Program-made: the position numbers and the translations under genes
The notes under the pieces: generated by a model
What the model was told of the DNA's origin: nothing
What the model saw: the letters and a program-made list of their open reading frames with translations, nothing else
The model's database searches: none
Assembly (NCBI RefSeq): GCF_036227125.1
Contig: NZ_CP109435.1
Coordinates: 8,494,001-8,558,000 of the forward strand
Direction of reading: 5' to 3'
Origin: Streptomyces sp. NBC_01485
Lineage (GTDB): Bacteria > Actinomycetota > Actinomycetes > Streptomycetales > Streptomycetaceae
Length of the DNA: 64,000 bases
Shown here: positions 15,916-23,374 of the stretch, in pieces
Numbering within the stretch: position 1 is the first letter of the stretch
Layout of the letters: each line of letters opens with the position of its first letter

Positions 15916-15953
15916 GGTAAAACCATCCTTGACGTGCGAACGAATGCGGCGCG

Positions 15954-15972
15954 TTAGGTTAGGCAGTCCTAA
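15954..15972 (-). promoter_or_regulatory. DmdR/IdeR iron box upstream of copD
   Basis: TTAGGTTAGGCAGTCCTAA matches the 19-bp actinobacterial iron-box consensus TTAGGTTAGGCTAACCTAA at 16 positions. It lies just upstream of the CopD start, as expected for iron-dependent repression. Confidence 0.75.
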
Positions 15973-16229
15973 GTCGCCGGGTCAACGAGATCGCCCCGGT
16001 CCGCCCGCTCCTCATCTCGCCGACGTACGCCGCCAGTCCTCCGCGACGGGAGGTGTTCGTCACCTCGTCACCGGCCTCGACCTGCGGTTTGATCAAGCGC
16101 TCCGCGATTCCCGCAGGACCGGCACTCGCGTCGAGCGCGCAGCGTCATTGACCATTCTTCAGGTAAAACACACCTAAACCTTTACTTGACCGGCCGGGCC
16201 TCAGCGCAGGTCAAGCGAGTGCGGGGACT
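15973..16229. other. Intergenic segment without a recognisable gene
   Basis: About 260 bp with no protein-like frame. A degenerate AGGTAAAACACACCT repeat at 16161-16175 vaguely resembles a half-decayed iron box. G+C drops locally around 16140-16190. Confidence 0.4.
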
Positions 16230-16409
16230 CGACTCCGCCCGGGTCAGCGCACCCTTCCCCGTGGCTTCAGCGGCACGGACGGCAGTTCCGGTGCGCGCAG
16301 GGGGATCCCCGTCGTAGCCCTTCACCTCGCCGAAACGGCGGCCCGTCGTCCAGTCCTCACGAGCCTGCGTGATCTCCTCCTGGGACCGGCCGACGAAGTT
16401 CCACCACAT
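16230..16409 (-). pseudogene. Duplicated 3' fragment of the pirin gene, frameshifted
   Basis: These 180 bp are about 97% identical to 35601-35779, the last 55 codons plus 14 bp of the pirin gene, with five substitutions and one inserted G. The reading frame starts at MWWNFVGRSQEEITQ but the inserted G in the GGGGG run shifts the last third, so the pirin ending is lost. No start signal or upstream part of pirin is present. It is a non-functional partial copy lying against a transposase remnant. Confidence 0.88.
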
Positions 16410-16521
16410 AGTGAACTTCGTGATTGTTTCCGCAGGTCAGCGACCTCCGGGACGGCTGCCGGTCAGCAGACCGTCAGCATCGGTCGGAGGAGTTGGTTGA
16501 CCGTGGCACAGGGTTCGTTGC

Positions 16522-16641
16522 CTAGCTCGGCAGTCGACGGATGAACTCCTGTCCGGCATAGCCGGAGTCCGCCCAGACGATCGTGATCTCCGGGTGCATC
16601 AGCCGCAGCCGGAACAGCGCTTCCGGAGTGCGTCGTCCGTC
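16522..16641 (-). pseudogene. IS5-family transposase remnant
   Basis: About 38 codons, read from DGRRTPEALFRLRL through HPEITIVWADSGYAGQ to a stop at 16522. The HPEITIVWADSxYAG stretch is the DDE region of IS5-type Streptomyces transposases. Everything before and after is missing, and the tail EFIRRLPS no longer matches. Its upstream edge meets the stop codon of the M20 amidohydrolase gene. Confidence 0.7.
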
Positions 16642-17782
16642 AGCGCGCGGCGGCCGGAGCGCCGCGGTCCACACCGGTCCAGGCCAGCGCGACCGCGCCG
16701 TCGAGCAGGGCCCGCTGGGCCGTCCCGCCCACGCAGTACGCGGCGAACTCGTGCTGATGGTTGGTGGCGGGCAGGGAGCCGATGCCGATGTAGGGGTGGA
16801 TGGCCGGCACCACCTGCGAGACGTTGCCCATGTCGGTGGAGGCACGGTTCATCCGTGCGGCCTGGCCGGGCGGTGCGAACTCCCGCCCCAGGGCGAGGGC
16901 GTTCGCACGGTAGTGGCCGAGGGAGGTCTCGTCCGTGCGGAACTCCGCGTAGGGCTTGCTCTCCGGCTCGATCGCCAGGTCGCAGCCGGTGGCGAGGGCC
17001 CCCGCCTCGAAGACCCGCATGACGCGTGGCTCCAGCTCGGCCAGTTCGGCGAGCGTCTCGGCCCTGACGTACCAGCGTCCGGTCGACCGTTCCGGAATGG
17101 CGTTCGGAGCGTCCCCGGCGTGCGTCACCACCCCGTGCACGCGCACCGACGCGGGCAACTGCTGCCGCAGCAGCCCGATGGCGACCTGGGCCACGGTGAA
17201 GGCGTCGGCCGCGTTGATCCCGGTCTCCGGATAGGCGGCGGCGTGCGCGGACTTCCCGGTGTAGGAGATCTTCGAGTGGCTGACCGCGAACGGGCGGGCC
17301 TCGGCGACGTCGACCGGCGCCGGGTGCACCATCATCGCGAGGTCGACCCCGGCGAAGGCGCCTCGGTCGAGCAGCTCGATCTTGCCGCCGCCGCCCTCCT
17401 CCGCCGGGGTGCCGTAGACCTCCACGGTGAGGCCGGCGTCGTCGGCGACGGCGGCCAGGCCGAGCGCGGCGCCGACGGAGCTCGCCGCGATGAGGTTGTG
17501 CCCGCACGCGTGACCGAGGCCGGGCAGCGCGTCGTACTCGGCACACAACGCGATCCGGACGGGCCCGCTGCCGAACCGGGCGAGGAAGGCCGTGTCCAGG
17601 CCCAGGTACGACGAGGTGACGTCGAATCCGGCACGGTCCAGCAGTTCCGGCACCGCGGCGGCGGCCCGATGCTCCTCCCAGGCCGTCTCCGGGTCGGCGT
17701 GCAGCCGCTCGGAGAGCCCGATCAGTTCCTCGGCATGACGGTCGACCGCCTTCCTGGCGGCCTCTTTCATCGTGCCCATCAC
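16640..17782 (-). CDS. M20 family amidohydrolase (AbgB/aminoacylase-like)
   Basis: A 380-residue metallopeptidase-like amidohydrolase. Metal-site motifs are ALPGLGHACGHN and TPAEEGGGGK, with a dimerisation domain insert (SAHAAAYPETGINAADA) and the C-terminal NVSQVVPAIHPYIGIG. Family members hydrolyse N-acyl amino acids or p-aminobenzoyl-glutamate type amides. GTG 17782 overlaps the previous stop as GTGA; ATG 17779 is the alternative, both behind GGGGAA. It is the last gene of a four-gene run with 4-bp overlaps, so it probably performs the amide-cleavage step of that pathway. Confidence 0.85.
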   Translation of the reverse strand: MMGTMKEAARKAVDRHAEELIGLSERLHADPETAWEEHRAAAAVPELLDRAGFDVTSSYLGLDTAFLARFGSGPVRIALCAEYDALPGLGHACGHNLIAASSVGAALGLAAVADDAGLTVEVYGTPAEEGGGGKIELLDRGAFAGVDLAMMVHPAPVDVAEARPFAVSHSKISYTGKSAHAAAYPETGINAADAFTVAQVAIGLLRQQLPASVRVHGVVTHAGDAPNAIPERSTGRWYVRAETLAELAELEPRVMRVFEAGALATGCDLAIEPESKPYAEFRTDETSLGHYRANALALGREFAPPGQAARMNRASTDMGNVSQVVPAIHPYIGIGSLPATNHQHEFAAYCVGGTAQRALLDGAVALAWTGVDRGAPAAAR

Positions 17783-18453
17783 AGGTTCCCCGGGACGCCG
17801 TACGAAGGAGAGGTGGCGGGATCGAGCCCGCGGCGCACGTAGTCGTCCCGTTGGGGCAGCCAGACGTCGAGGAGATCGCCGAGCCTGTCCACGGGGTCCT
17901 CGGCCCAGTCCACCCGCAGGTCGGTCACCCGCCAGCCCACGTCCGCGACGACCGCCATGCCCGCGGAGTACACCGGTCCCTCCTCGCCGCCGGCCGCGAC
18001 GGCGGCCTTCATCGCGGCGAGCAGCCTCTCCTCCAGCTCGCCCGTGGCAGCGGCGTACGCGTCGAGGAGGACGCCGGGGATGTGCTCGCCGGACAGCATG
18101 TTGCCGGCCGCCACCGCACCGTCCGCGGTGGCCGAGGCGTGCGTGCCCAGGGTCTGCGAACCGCTGTGGGCGAACCCGGGCCCGGAGCGGCCCAGCACGG
18201 TCAACTGGCGGTAGGCGATGGTCTTCTCGTTCCGCGCCGCGCCGATGACGTCGCCCAGAGCGCGCTGCGCGTCGCCGTGGTCCGCCAGCCCTTCCAGCAG
18301 GTGTGTGCCGAGGGTGGGATCGGTGATGTTCTGCGAGGTCGCCGCGCCGGCCCCGGGCCGCAGATGCACGACCCGGGCCGCGACCGCCGGACTCGAGGAC
18401 GTGGCCGCGACGCCGAACCGCTCGCCGTCGCGGACCACCAGGGAGAACGTCAT
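17779..18453 (-). CDS. DUF1028 family protein (Ntn-hydrolase-like)
   Basis: A 224-residue DUF1028 protein. The characteristic opening MTFSLVVRDGERFGVAATSSSPAVAARV, the GAGAATSQNITDPTLG block and HSGSQTLGTHASATADGAVAAGNML are all present. Structures in the family show an Ntn-hydrolase-like fold, and the genes commonly sit beside RidA and M20 amidohydrolases. The catalysed reaction is unknown. ATG 18453 follows GGAGGA and overlaps the RidA stop by ATGA. The longer frame from 18504 is not supported. Confidence 0.85.
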   Translation of the reverse strand: MTFSLVVRDGERFGVAATSSSPAVAARVVHLRPGAGAATSQNITDPTLGTHLLEGLADHGDAQRALGDVIGAARNEKTIAYRQLTVLGRSGPGFAHSGSQTLGTHASATADGAVAAGNMLSGEHIPGVLLDAYAAATGELEERLLAAMKAAVAAGGEEGPVYSAGMAVVADVGWRVTDLRVDWAEDPVDRLGDLLDVWLPQRDDYVRRGLDPATSPSYGVPGNL

Positions 18454-18920
18454 GCCCGGTCCTCCTCGGGGATCACGGCGACGGCGTCGATCTCGCACAG
18501 CCACTCCGGGCGCGCCAGGGCGGACACCACCAGGCCGGTCGAGATCGGGTGGACGCCCTTGGTCCAGCGGCCCACGGTGCGGTACACCGCCTCGCGGTAA
18601 CGCGGGTCGATCAGGTAGATGGTCAGCTTGACCAGGTGCTCCATCCGGCTGCCCGCCTCTTCGAGCAGCATCTTGATGTTCGCCATGGCCTGCTCCGCCT
18701 GGGCCTCGGCGTCGCCGATGCCCACGGACTCGCTGGTACCGAGGTCCTGGCCGATCTGGCCCCGGACGTACACGGTGCCGCCCGCGACGACGGCCTGGCA
18801 GAGATCGTTGTCGAGGCTCTGCTCGGGATAGGTGTCGCGGGTGTTGAACGGCCGGATCCGGGTGTGCCCGCCGGCGACGATCGGGGGCTTCACCTCGCGG
18901 CCCTCGCTCGTGGAGGTCAT
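18450..18920 (-). CDS. RidA/YjgF family protein
   Basis: A 156-residue member of the RidA (YjgF/YER057c/UK114) family, which hydrolyses reactive enamines/imines or acts in amide catabolism (as RutC does). Family hallmarks VYVRGQIGQDL, QAEQAMANIKMLLEEAGSRMEHLVKLTIYL and WLCEIDAVAVIP are visible. It lacks the canonical Arg of the SRAVRAGG form of archetypal RidA in the last block, placing it outside the strict deaminase subgroup. ATG 18920 follows GAGGAG. It overlaps its neighbours by 4 bp at both ends. Confidence 0.85.
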   Translation of the reverse strand: MTSTSEGREVKPPIVAGGHTRIRPFNTRDTYPEQSLDNDLCQAVVAGGTVYVRGQIGQDLGTSESVGIGDAEAQAEQAMANIKMLLEEAGSRMEHLVKLTIYLIDPRYREAVYRTVGRWTKGVHPISTGLVVSALARPEWLCEIDAVAVIPEEDRA

Positions 18921-20218
18921 CGTCCGCTCCTCAGTTCTTCCGGGTCGCCGACGGGGACGACGGGCTGGTCGGTGGTGCCGTGCGCGAGGTAGCCGCGTTG
19001 AGTCGCTATGTGGTCGGCGACGTACCGGGCGTCGTGCCAGACACCCCAGATGAACGTCGACCCGCGACGGGACAGCCAGGGCAGGCCCAGGAAGTAGACA
19101 CCGGTCTCGGCGGACACCCCGCGGCGCTGGTTCGGCCGGCCCTTCTCGTCGAACGCGTCGACTTCCAGCCAGCTGTAGTCCGCGGCGAAGCCCGTCGCCC
19201 AGACGATCGAGGTGACGCCGGCCTCGGCCAGGTCGAGCTCCAGCCGGGGGCTGGTCACGCATTCCGGGGCCGGCCCGAGGACGTGTGCCTCCGGCTCCTC
19301 CGGGAGGTCGAGCCCGTTGCGCTCGACGTACGCGTCGGCGGCCCGCAGGAGCCCGAGGTACTTGTCGTCGCCGAGCGCGATGTTCGTGGCGAGGTCCGGC
19401 GCGAAGCGCAGTACGCCGTCACTGTGGGAAGCGGTCATGCCGACGAGCTCGATACCCGAGTCGGCCAGAGCGCGGAAGTCCACGGTATGGCCGCCGCGGG
19501 CGCCGCTGACCGCGATGGTGACGTGCTCGGCCCCCTGGGCGGGCGCCTGCGCGTCCCAGAGCCCGAGCACACCGAGCCACCAGCAGAAGTCACGTCCGCG
19601 GTACTCGCGGGGAGGACGGTCGTGCGGACCGACCGAGAGGAGGACCCGGCGGCCGGACCGGCACAGCTCGTCGGCGATCTGGACACCGGAGGAGCCCGCC
19701 CCGACCACGAGGACCGCGCCCTCGGGCAGCTGTTCCGGGTTGCGGTACCCGCTGGAGTGGATCTGCACGGGGACCGCACCGTCGGGGACGACGGGCGGAA
19801 TCACGGGCCGCTGGAACGGTCCGGTCGCGGCCACGACGTAGCGCGCGTCGATGGAGCCCTCCGACGTCTCGACCCGGAAGCCCGGCCGGCCGGCGTGCCT
19901 GCGCACCGAGGTCACCTCGACGCCGCACCGGATCGGAGCACCGATCTTCTCGGCGTACGCGACGAAGTAGTCGGCGACCTGCTCCTTCGAAGCGAAAGCG
20001 TCGGGGGCGATGCCGGGGAACTCCATCCCCGGGAACCGGTCGTGCCAGGCGGGCCCGTTCGCGACCAGGGAGTCCCACCGCTCCGAGCGCCAGCGCTCGG
20101 CTATGCGGTGTCGCTCCAGGACGATGTGCGGTACGCCGTGGGCTCCCAGGTGCTCGCTCATCGCGACGCCTGCTTGGCCGGCCCCGACGACGACTACTTC
20201 GGTCTCTTCACTGGGCAT
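18917..20218 (-). CDS. Flavin-containing monooxygenase (FMO/BVMO-like)
   Basis: A 433-residue flavin monooxygenase. FAD motif GAGQAG (12-17), a central NADPH motif VVGAGSSG, and the ATGFAADYSW motif near residue 340 are typical of group B N-hydroxylating or flavin-containing monooxygenases. It would add oxygen to an amine, sulfide or ketone substrate. ATG 20218 follows GGGGAGG. It is the first gene of the FMO-RidA-DUF1028-M20 run (ATGA overlap downstream), so it probably starts the pathway. A 13-bp palindrome lies about 85 bp upstream. Confidence 0.85.
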   Translation of the reverse strand: MPSEETEVVVVGAGQAGVAMSEHLGAHGVPHIVLERHRIAERWRSERWDSLVANGPAWHDRFPGMEFPGIAPDAFASKEQVADYFVAYAEKIGAPIRCGVEVTSVRRHAGRPGFRVETSEGSIDARYVVAATGPFQRPVIPPVVPDGAVPVQIHSSGYRNPEQLPEGAVLVVGAGSSGVQIADELCRSGRRVLLSVGPHDRPPREYRGRDFCWWLGVLGLWDAQAPAQGAEHVTIAVSGARGGHTVDFRALADSGIELVGMTASHSDGVLRFAPDLATNIALGDDKYLGLLRAADAYVERNGLDLPEEPEAHVLGPAPECVTSPRLELDLAEAGVTSIVWATGFAADYSWLEVDAFDEKGRPNQRRGVSAETGVYFLGLPWLSRRGSTFIWGVWHDARYVADHIATQRGYLAHGTTDQPVVPVGDPEELRSGR

Positions 20219-20302
20219 GTCAGCCTCCCCTCAGGCGGCAGCTCATCTCGGTGTCACGTTGACCGTGCTGCCGCACGAGACATCCTCGGGCGCGGGTGAA
20301 AT

Positions 20303-20315
20303 TCTGTCGAACAGA
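20303..20315. promoter_or_regulatory. Palindrome upstream of the monooxygenase operon
   Basis: TCTGTCGAACAGA has perfect 5-bp arms around CGA, inside an AT-richer 60-bp stretch that should hold the promoter. It is a candidate operator with unknown partner. Confidence 0.4.
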
Positions 20316-20398
20316 TGTTTCTGTTATGGGTGATCTGATTTGTAGATGTGCCAGGCGGCAGCCACCGCAAGCACCCTTCGGGCGAGCAGGTAAGCGGG

Positions 20399-21916
20399 TC
20401 AGTCTTCTCGCGAACCGCTCGACACGACGGCCGGGCGGCCTGCCGCACCGTTGGTGGCGGCTGCCGACGAGGTCCGGTTGACGGTGTATCCCGCGACGCC
20501 GACGGCCAGCAGCAGGACGACCGAGCCGAGGGTGAACACCTCGAAGGTGGTGCGTGAGACGCCCCAGGTGCCCTGGAAGTCGTAGGAGATGCCGAGGAGG
20601 GGCTCCAGCGTGCCCGGGAACAGGGCCACCCAGGAGCCGAGCACGATCCAGGCGTAGACGAGCGCGGCGTACACCTTGAAGCCGGTGGTGCCGAACGGCA
20701 CTCGGTAGGGACGGTCGACCTGGGGATGGCGCAGGCGCAGGACGAGCAGTGCCGGGACGACCGTGAGGTACGAGAGCAGGAGGGTGGTGATGGCGACGGT
20801 GAGGACGACGCCGAAGACGGCTGCGGCGTTGCCGTGGATGAGGGTCATGGAGGCGATCATGAAAACGGTCGCGGTGAGTCCGGAGAGCACGTTCATGCGG
20901 ACCGGGGTGCTGAGCCGGGGGTGGAAGGCTCCGAGGGAGCGGCTGAAGAAGCCCCCGTCGGCGGCGGCCATGGCCTGCATGCGGTCGCTGACGATCATCC
21001 AGGCACTGCCCTGGGTGAGGAGCGCGAAGACGAACATCACGGCGGTGGCCGTCAGGAGCGGTCCGCTCCAACTGCCGTACACGTCGGTGTAGACGAGGTG
21101 GGCGGCGTCCATGAAGCCCCCGATGCCCGTGACCTTTCCGGGCGGGGCGGCGGCGAGGATCGCGAGCACCGGCAGCAGGTAGCAGCAGGCGGCGATCAGG
21201 GCCGAGACGCCGATGGAGAACGGCACGTCCCGCTGCGGGTCGTGCATCTCGTCGCCGGCCGCGTTCGGGGCCTCGAAGCCGACGTAGGCGAAGAGCAGGA
21301 CCGGCACGAGAGCGAGGAAGCCGGCTGTGGTGGGGCTGAAGGAGGTCTGGTCGAGGCCGTGGAAGCCGTGCTCGTCGCCGTAGGCGAGGGCGGTGGCGGT
21401 GAACAGGGCGATCGCGAGGACCTTCACCGCGGCGCCGGCCGTGGTGATCCACTTTCCGCGGCGCAGCGAGATGACGGCGGTGAGGATGGCGGCCCAGATG
21501 AACAACAGCTTGAAGGTGTAGTCGGCGAAGGTGCCGGTGCCGAGGTGGAAGACGAAGCCGTCCCAGGTCTCGGCGGCGATGAAGACGAGGGAGCCGCCGA
21601 GCCAGATGGGGTTGGTGACCCAGTAGAAGAGGGTGGTCACGGCTGCCGGGCCCCGGCCGAGGGCGAGCTTCACCCAGACGTACGGGCCGCCTTCCTGGGG
21701 GAACGCGGCGCCGGTCTCGGCGAAGACGAGCGCGTACGGGACGAGGAACGCCACCGCGATGAGGGCGATCCAGGTGGCGGCCTGGCCGCCACCGGAGGCG
21801 ATCTGCCCGATGGTGTCGAAGGAGATCACGGCGGCGACGCCCATCGCCACGATGTCGAAGCGGCGCAGACTGCGCCGCAGGTGCGGCACGGGGGCCGGGG
21901 AGGCGGGGACGGACAC
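20399..21916 (-). CDS. APC family amino acid/polyamine permease
   Basis: A 505-residue secondary transporter of the amino acid-polyamine-organocation superfamily with about 12 membrane helices. Typical elements are the unwound first helix ISFDTIGQIASGGGQ, PQEGGPYVWVK in the second helix and FAYVGFEAPNAAGDEM in the sixth. It lies 40 bp downstream of a class III aminotransferase and a PuuC-like aldehyde dehydrogenase, so uptake of an amine or polyamine is likely. The Ser-rich C-terminal tail is variable. Confidence 0.85.
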   Translation of the reverse strand: MSVPASPAPVPHLRRSLRRFDIVAMGVAAVISFDTIGQIASGGGQAATWIALIAVAFLVPYALVFAETGAAFPQEGGPYVWVKLALGRGPAAVTTLFYWVTNPIWLGGSLVFIAAETWDGFVFHLGTGTFADYTFKLLFIWAAILTAVISLRRGKWITTAGAAVKVLAIALFTATALAYGDEHGFHGLDQTSFSPTTAGFLALVPVLLFAYVGFEAPNAAGDEMHDPQRDVPFSIGVSALIAACCYLLPVLAILAAAPPGKVTGIGGFMDAAHLVYTDVYGSWSGPLLTATAVMFVFALLTQGSAWMIVSDRMQAMAAADGGFFSRSLGAFHPRLSTPVRMNVLSGLTATVFMIASMTLIHGNAAAVFGVVLTVAITTLLLSYLTVVPALLVLRLRHPQVDRPYRVPFGTTGFKVYAALVYAWIVLGSWVALFPGTLEPLLGISYDFQGTWGVSRTTFEVFTLGSVVLLLAVGVAGYTVNRTSSAAATNGAAGRPAVVSSGSRED

Positions 21917-21956
21917 GAGGGTACCTCCGGGATGTGCTGGGCCGGGGCGGACGTCC

Positions 21957-23315
21957 TCAGCCGCGGATCTGTCCGGTGGGCGAGGTGCGCTCCAGGACGG
22001 AGCGGATGGCGGTGACGGTCTCCTTGGCCTCGGTCTCGGTCATGATCAGGGGCGGGGAGAGGACGAGGCTGTGTTCCGAGTCGCGGACGATGACGCCGGT
22101 CTCGCGGCGGATCACGTCGTGCGGCATGCGCGTGGGGTCGAGGGGGAGCGGTTCGCGGGTGCTGCGGTCGGCGACGAGTTCGACGGCGAGCATCATCCCG
22201 ACGGAGCGGATCTCTCCGACGATGTCCAACTCGCCGAGCTGGGCGTCGAGTTCGCGGTGCAGGTAGGCGCCGATCTCGGTGGCCCGGCCGAGCAGGCCCT
22301 CGCGTTCGATGATGTCGAGGTTGGCCAGTGCCACGGCGGCCGCGACCGGGTGGCCGTTGTAGGTGTAGCCCATGGGGAAGCCGTGTTCGCGCAGCAGCTG
22401 TTCGGCGACGTGGTCGCCGACGAGGAGCGCGCCGAGCGGGATGTAGCCGGAGGTGATGCCCTTGGCGGTGACGATGATGTCGGGGCGGATGTCGAAGTGC
22501 TGGGCGGCGAACCACTCGCCGACCCGGCCGTACGCGGTGACGACCTCGTCGAAGACGAGCAGGATGCCGTGCCGGTCGAGGACCTCGCGCACCCGCGGCC
22601 AGTAGTCGGCCGGCGGGACGAGCATGCCGCCGACGCCCATGATGGGTTCACCGATCATCGCGGCGATGTTGGACGGGCCGATCTCGGCGATGCGCTCCTC
22701 GAGTTCGCGGATGAGGAAGTCGGTCGGGTCCTGGCCGTCGTAGAGCTCGGTGCGGTACGGCCAGGGCGGGGTCAGGTGGGAGACGTGCGGCATCATCGGC
22801 GCGAAGCCCTCGTGGTAGACGGGGAAGCCGGTGGCCGAGCCGCCGCCGTAGCCGATGCCGTGGTACGCCTTGTGACGGGCCAGGATCCAGGTGCGGGAGG
22901 CCTCCCCGCGCCGGTGGTGGTAGTAGCGGGCCATCTTGATGGCGGCCTCGTTGCCCTCGGACCCGCCGGAGGTGAAGTAGACGTGGCCGAGGCCCTCGGG
23001 GGCGATCTCGGTGAGCCGGGTGGCGAGCTCGATGGCGCGGTCGTTGGAGAACTCCCAGAAGCTGGTGAAGTACTCCAGCTTCCGCATCTGTTCGTGGGCG
23101 GCGCGGGCGACTTCCTCGCGGCCGTGGCCGATCTGGGCCAGCCAGAGCCCGCCCGTGGCGTCGAGGTAGCTGCGGCCGTCCGCGTCGGTGAGGCGGCAGC
23201 CGGAGCCCTCCGTCATGATGACGCGCTCTTCGGCGCTGCCGGGGAGGTAGGGGTGGATGATGCGGGCCCGGTCGGCGGCGGCCAGTTCGGCGGGGGAGAG
23301 GGTGATGCGGCTCAT
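21957..23315 (-). CDS. Class III aminotransferase (putrescine/amine:pyruvate type)
   Basis: A 452-residue PLP-dependent class III aminotransferase. The PLP lysine lies in VTAKGITSGYIPLG, the aspartate in LLVFDEVVTAYGRVG, and the phosphate/aromatic block in TSGGSEGNEAAIKMAR. The branch includes putrescine-pyruvate and beta-alanine-pyruvate aminotransferases (SpuC-like). With the adjacent aldehyde dehydrogenase it would convert a terminal amine to aldehyde and then acid. It sits 59 bp after the dehydrogenase and 40 bp before the permease on the same strand. Confidence 0.85.
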   Translation of the reverse strand: MSRITLSPAELAAADRARIIHPYLPGSAEERVIMTEGSGCRLTDADGRSYLDATGGLWLAQIGHGREEVARAAHEQMRKLEYFTSFWEFSNDRAIELATRLTEIAPEGLGHVYFTSGGSEGNEAAIKMARYYHHRRGEASRTWILARHKAYHGIGYGGGSATGFPVYHEGFAPMMPHVSHLTPPWPYRTELYDGQDPTDFLIRELEERIAEIGPSNIAAMIGEPIMGVGGMLVPPADYWPRVREVLDRHGILLVFDEVVTAYGRVGEWFAAQHFDIRPDIIVTAKGITSGYIPLGALLVGDHVAEQLLREHGFPMGYTYNGHPVAAAVALANLDIIEREGLLGRATEIGAYLHRELDAQLGELDIVGEIRSVGMMLAVELVADRSTREPLPLDPTRMPHDVIRRETGVIVRDSEHSLVLSPPLIMTETEAKETVTAIRSVLERTSPTGQIRG

Positions 23316-23374
23316 CGGGGGTCCCTTCTCGACGGTTGGTGAGGGATGGTGAGGGATGGTCGTGAGGTGGCGGC

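Noticed and set aside
16159..16177. Second iron box (TCAGGTAAAACACACCTAA)
   Set aside because: Only 13 of 19 positions match and it is over 240 bp from any start codon.
16182..16409. 75-codon frame starting MWWNFVGRSQEEITQ as a separate gene
   Set aside because: It is the frameshifted copy of the pirin 3' end and lacks any start signal.
16100..16700. Intact insertion sequence
   Set aside because: Only about 38 transposase codons remain and no terminal inverted repeats could be matched.
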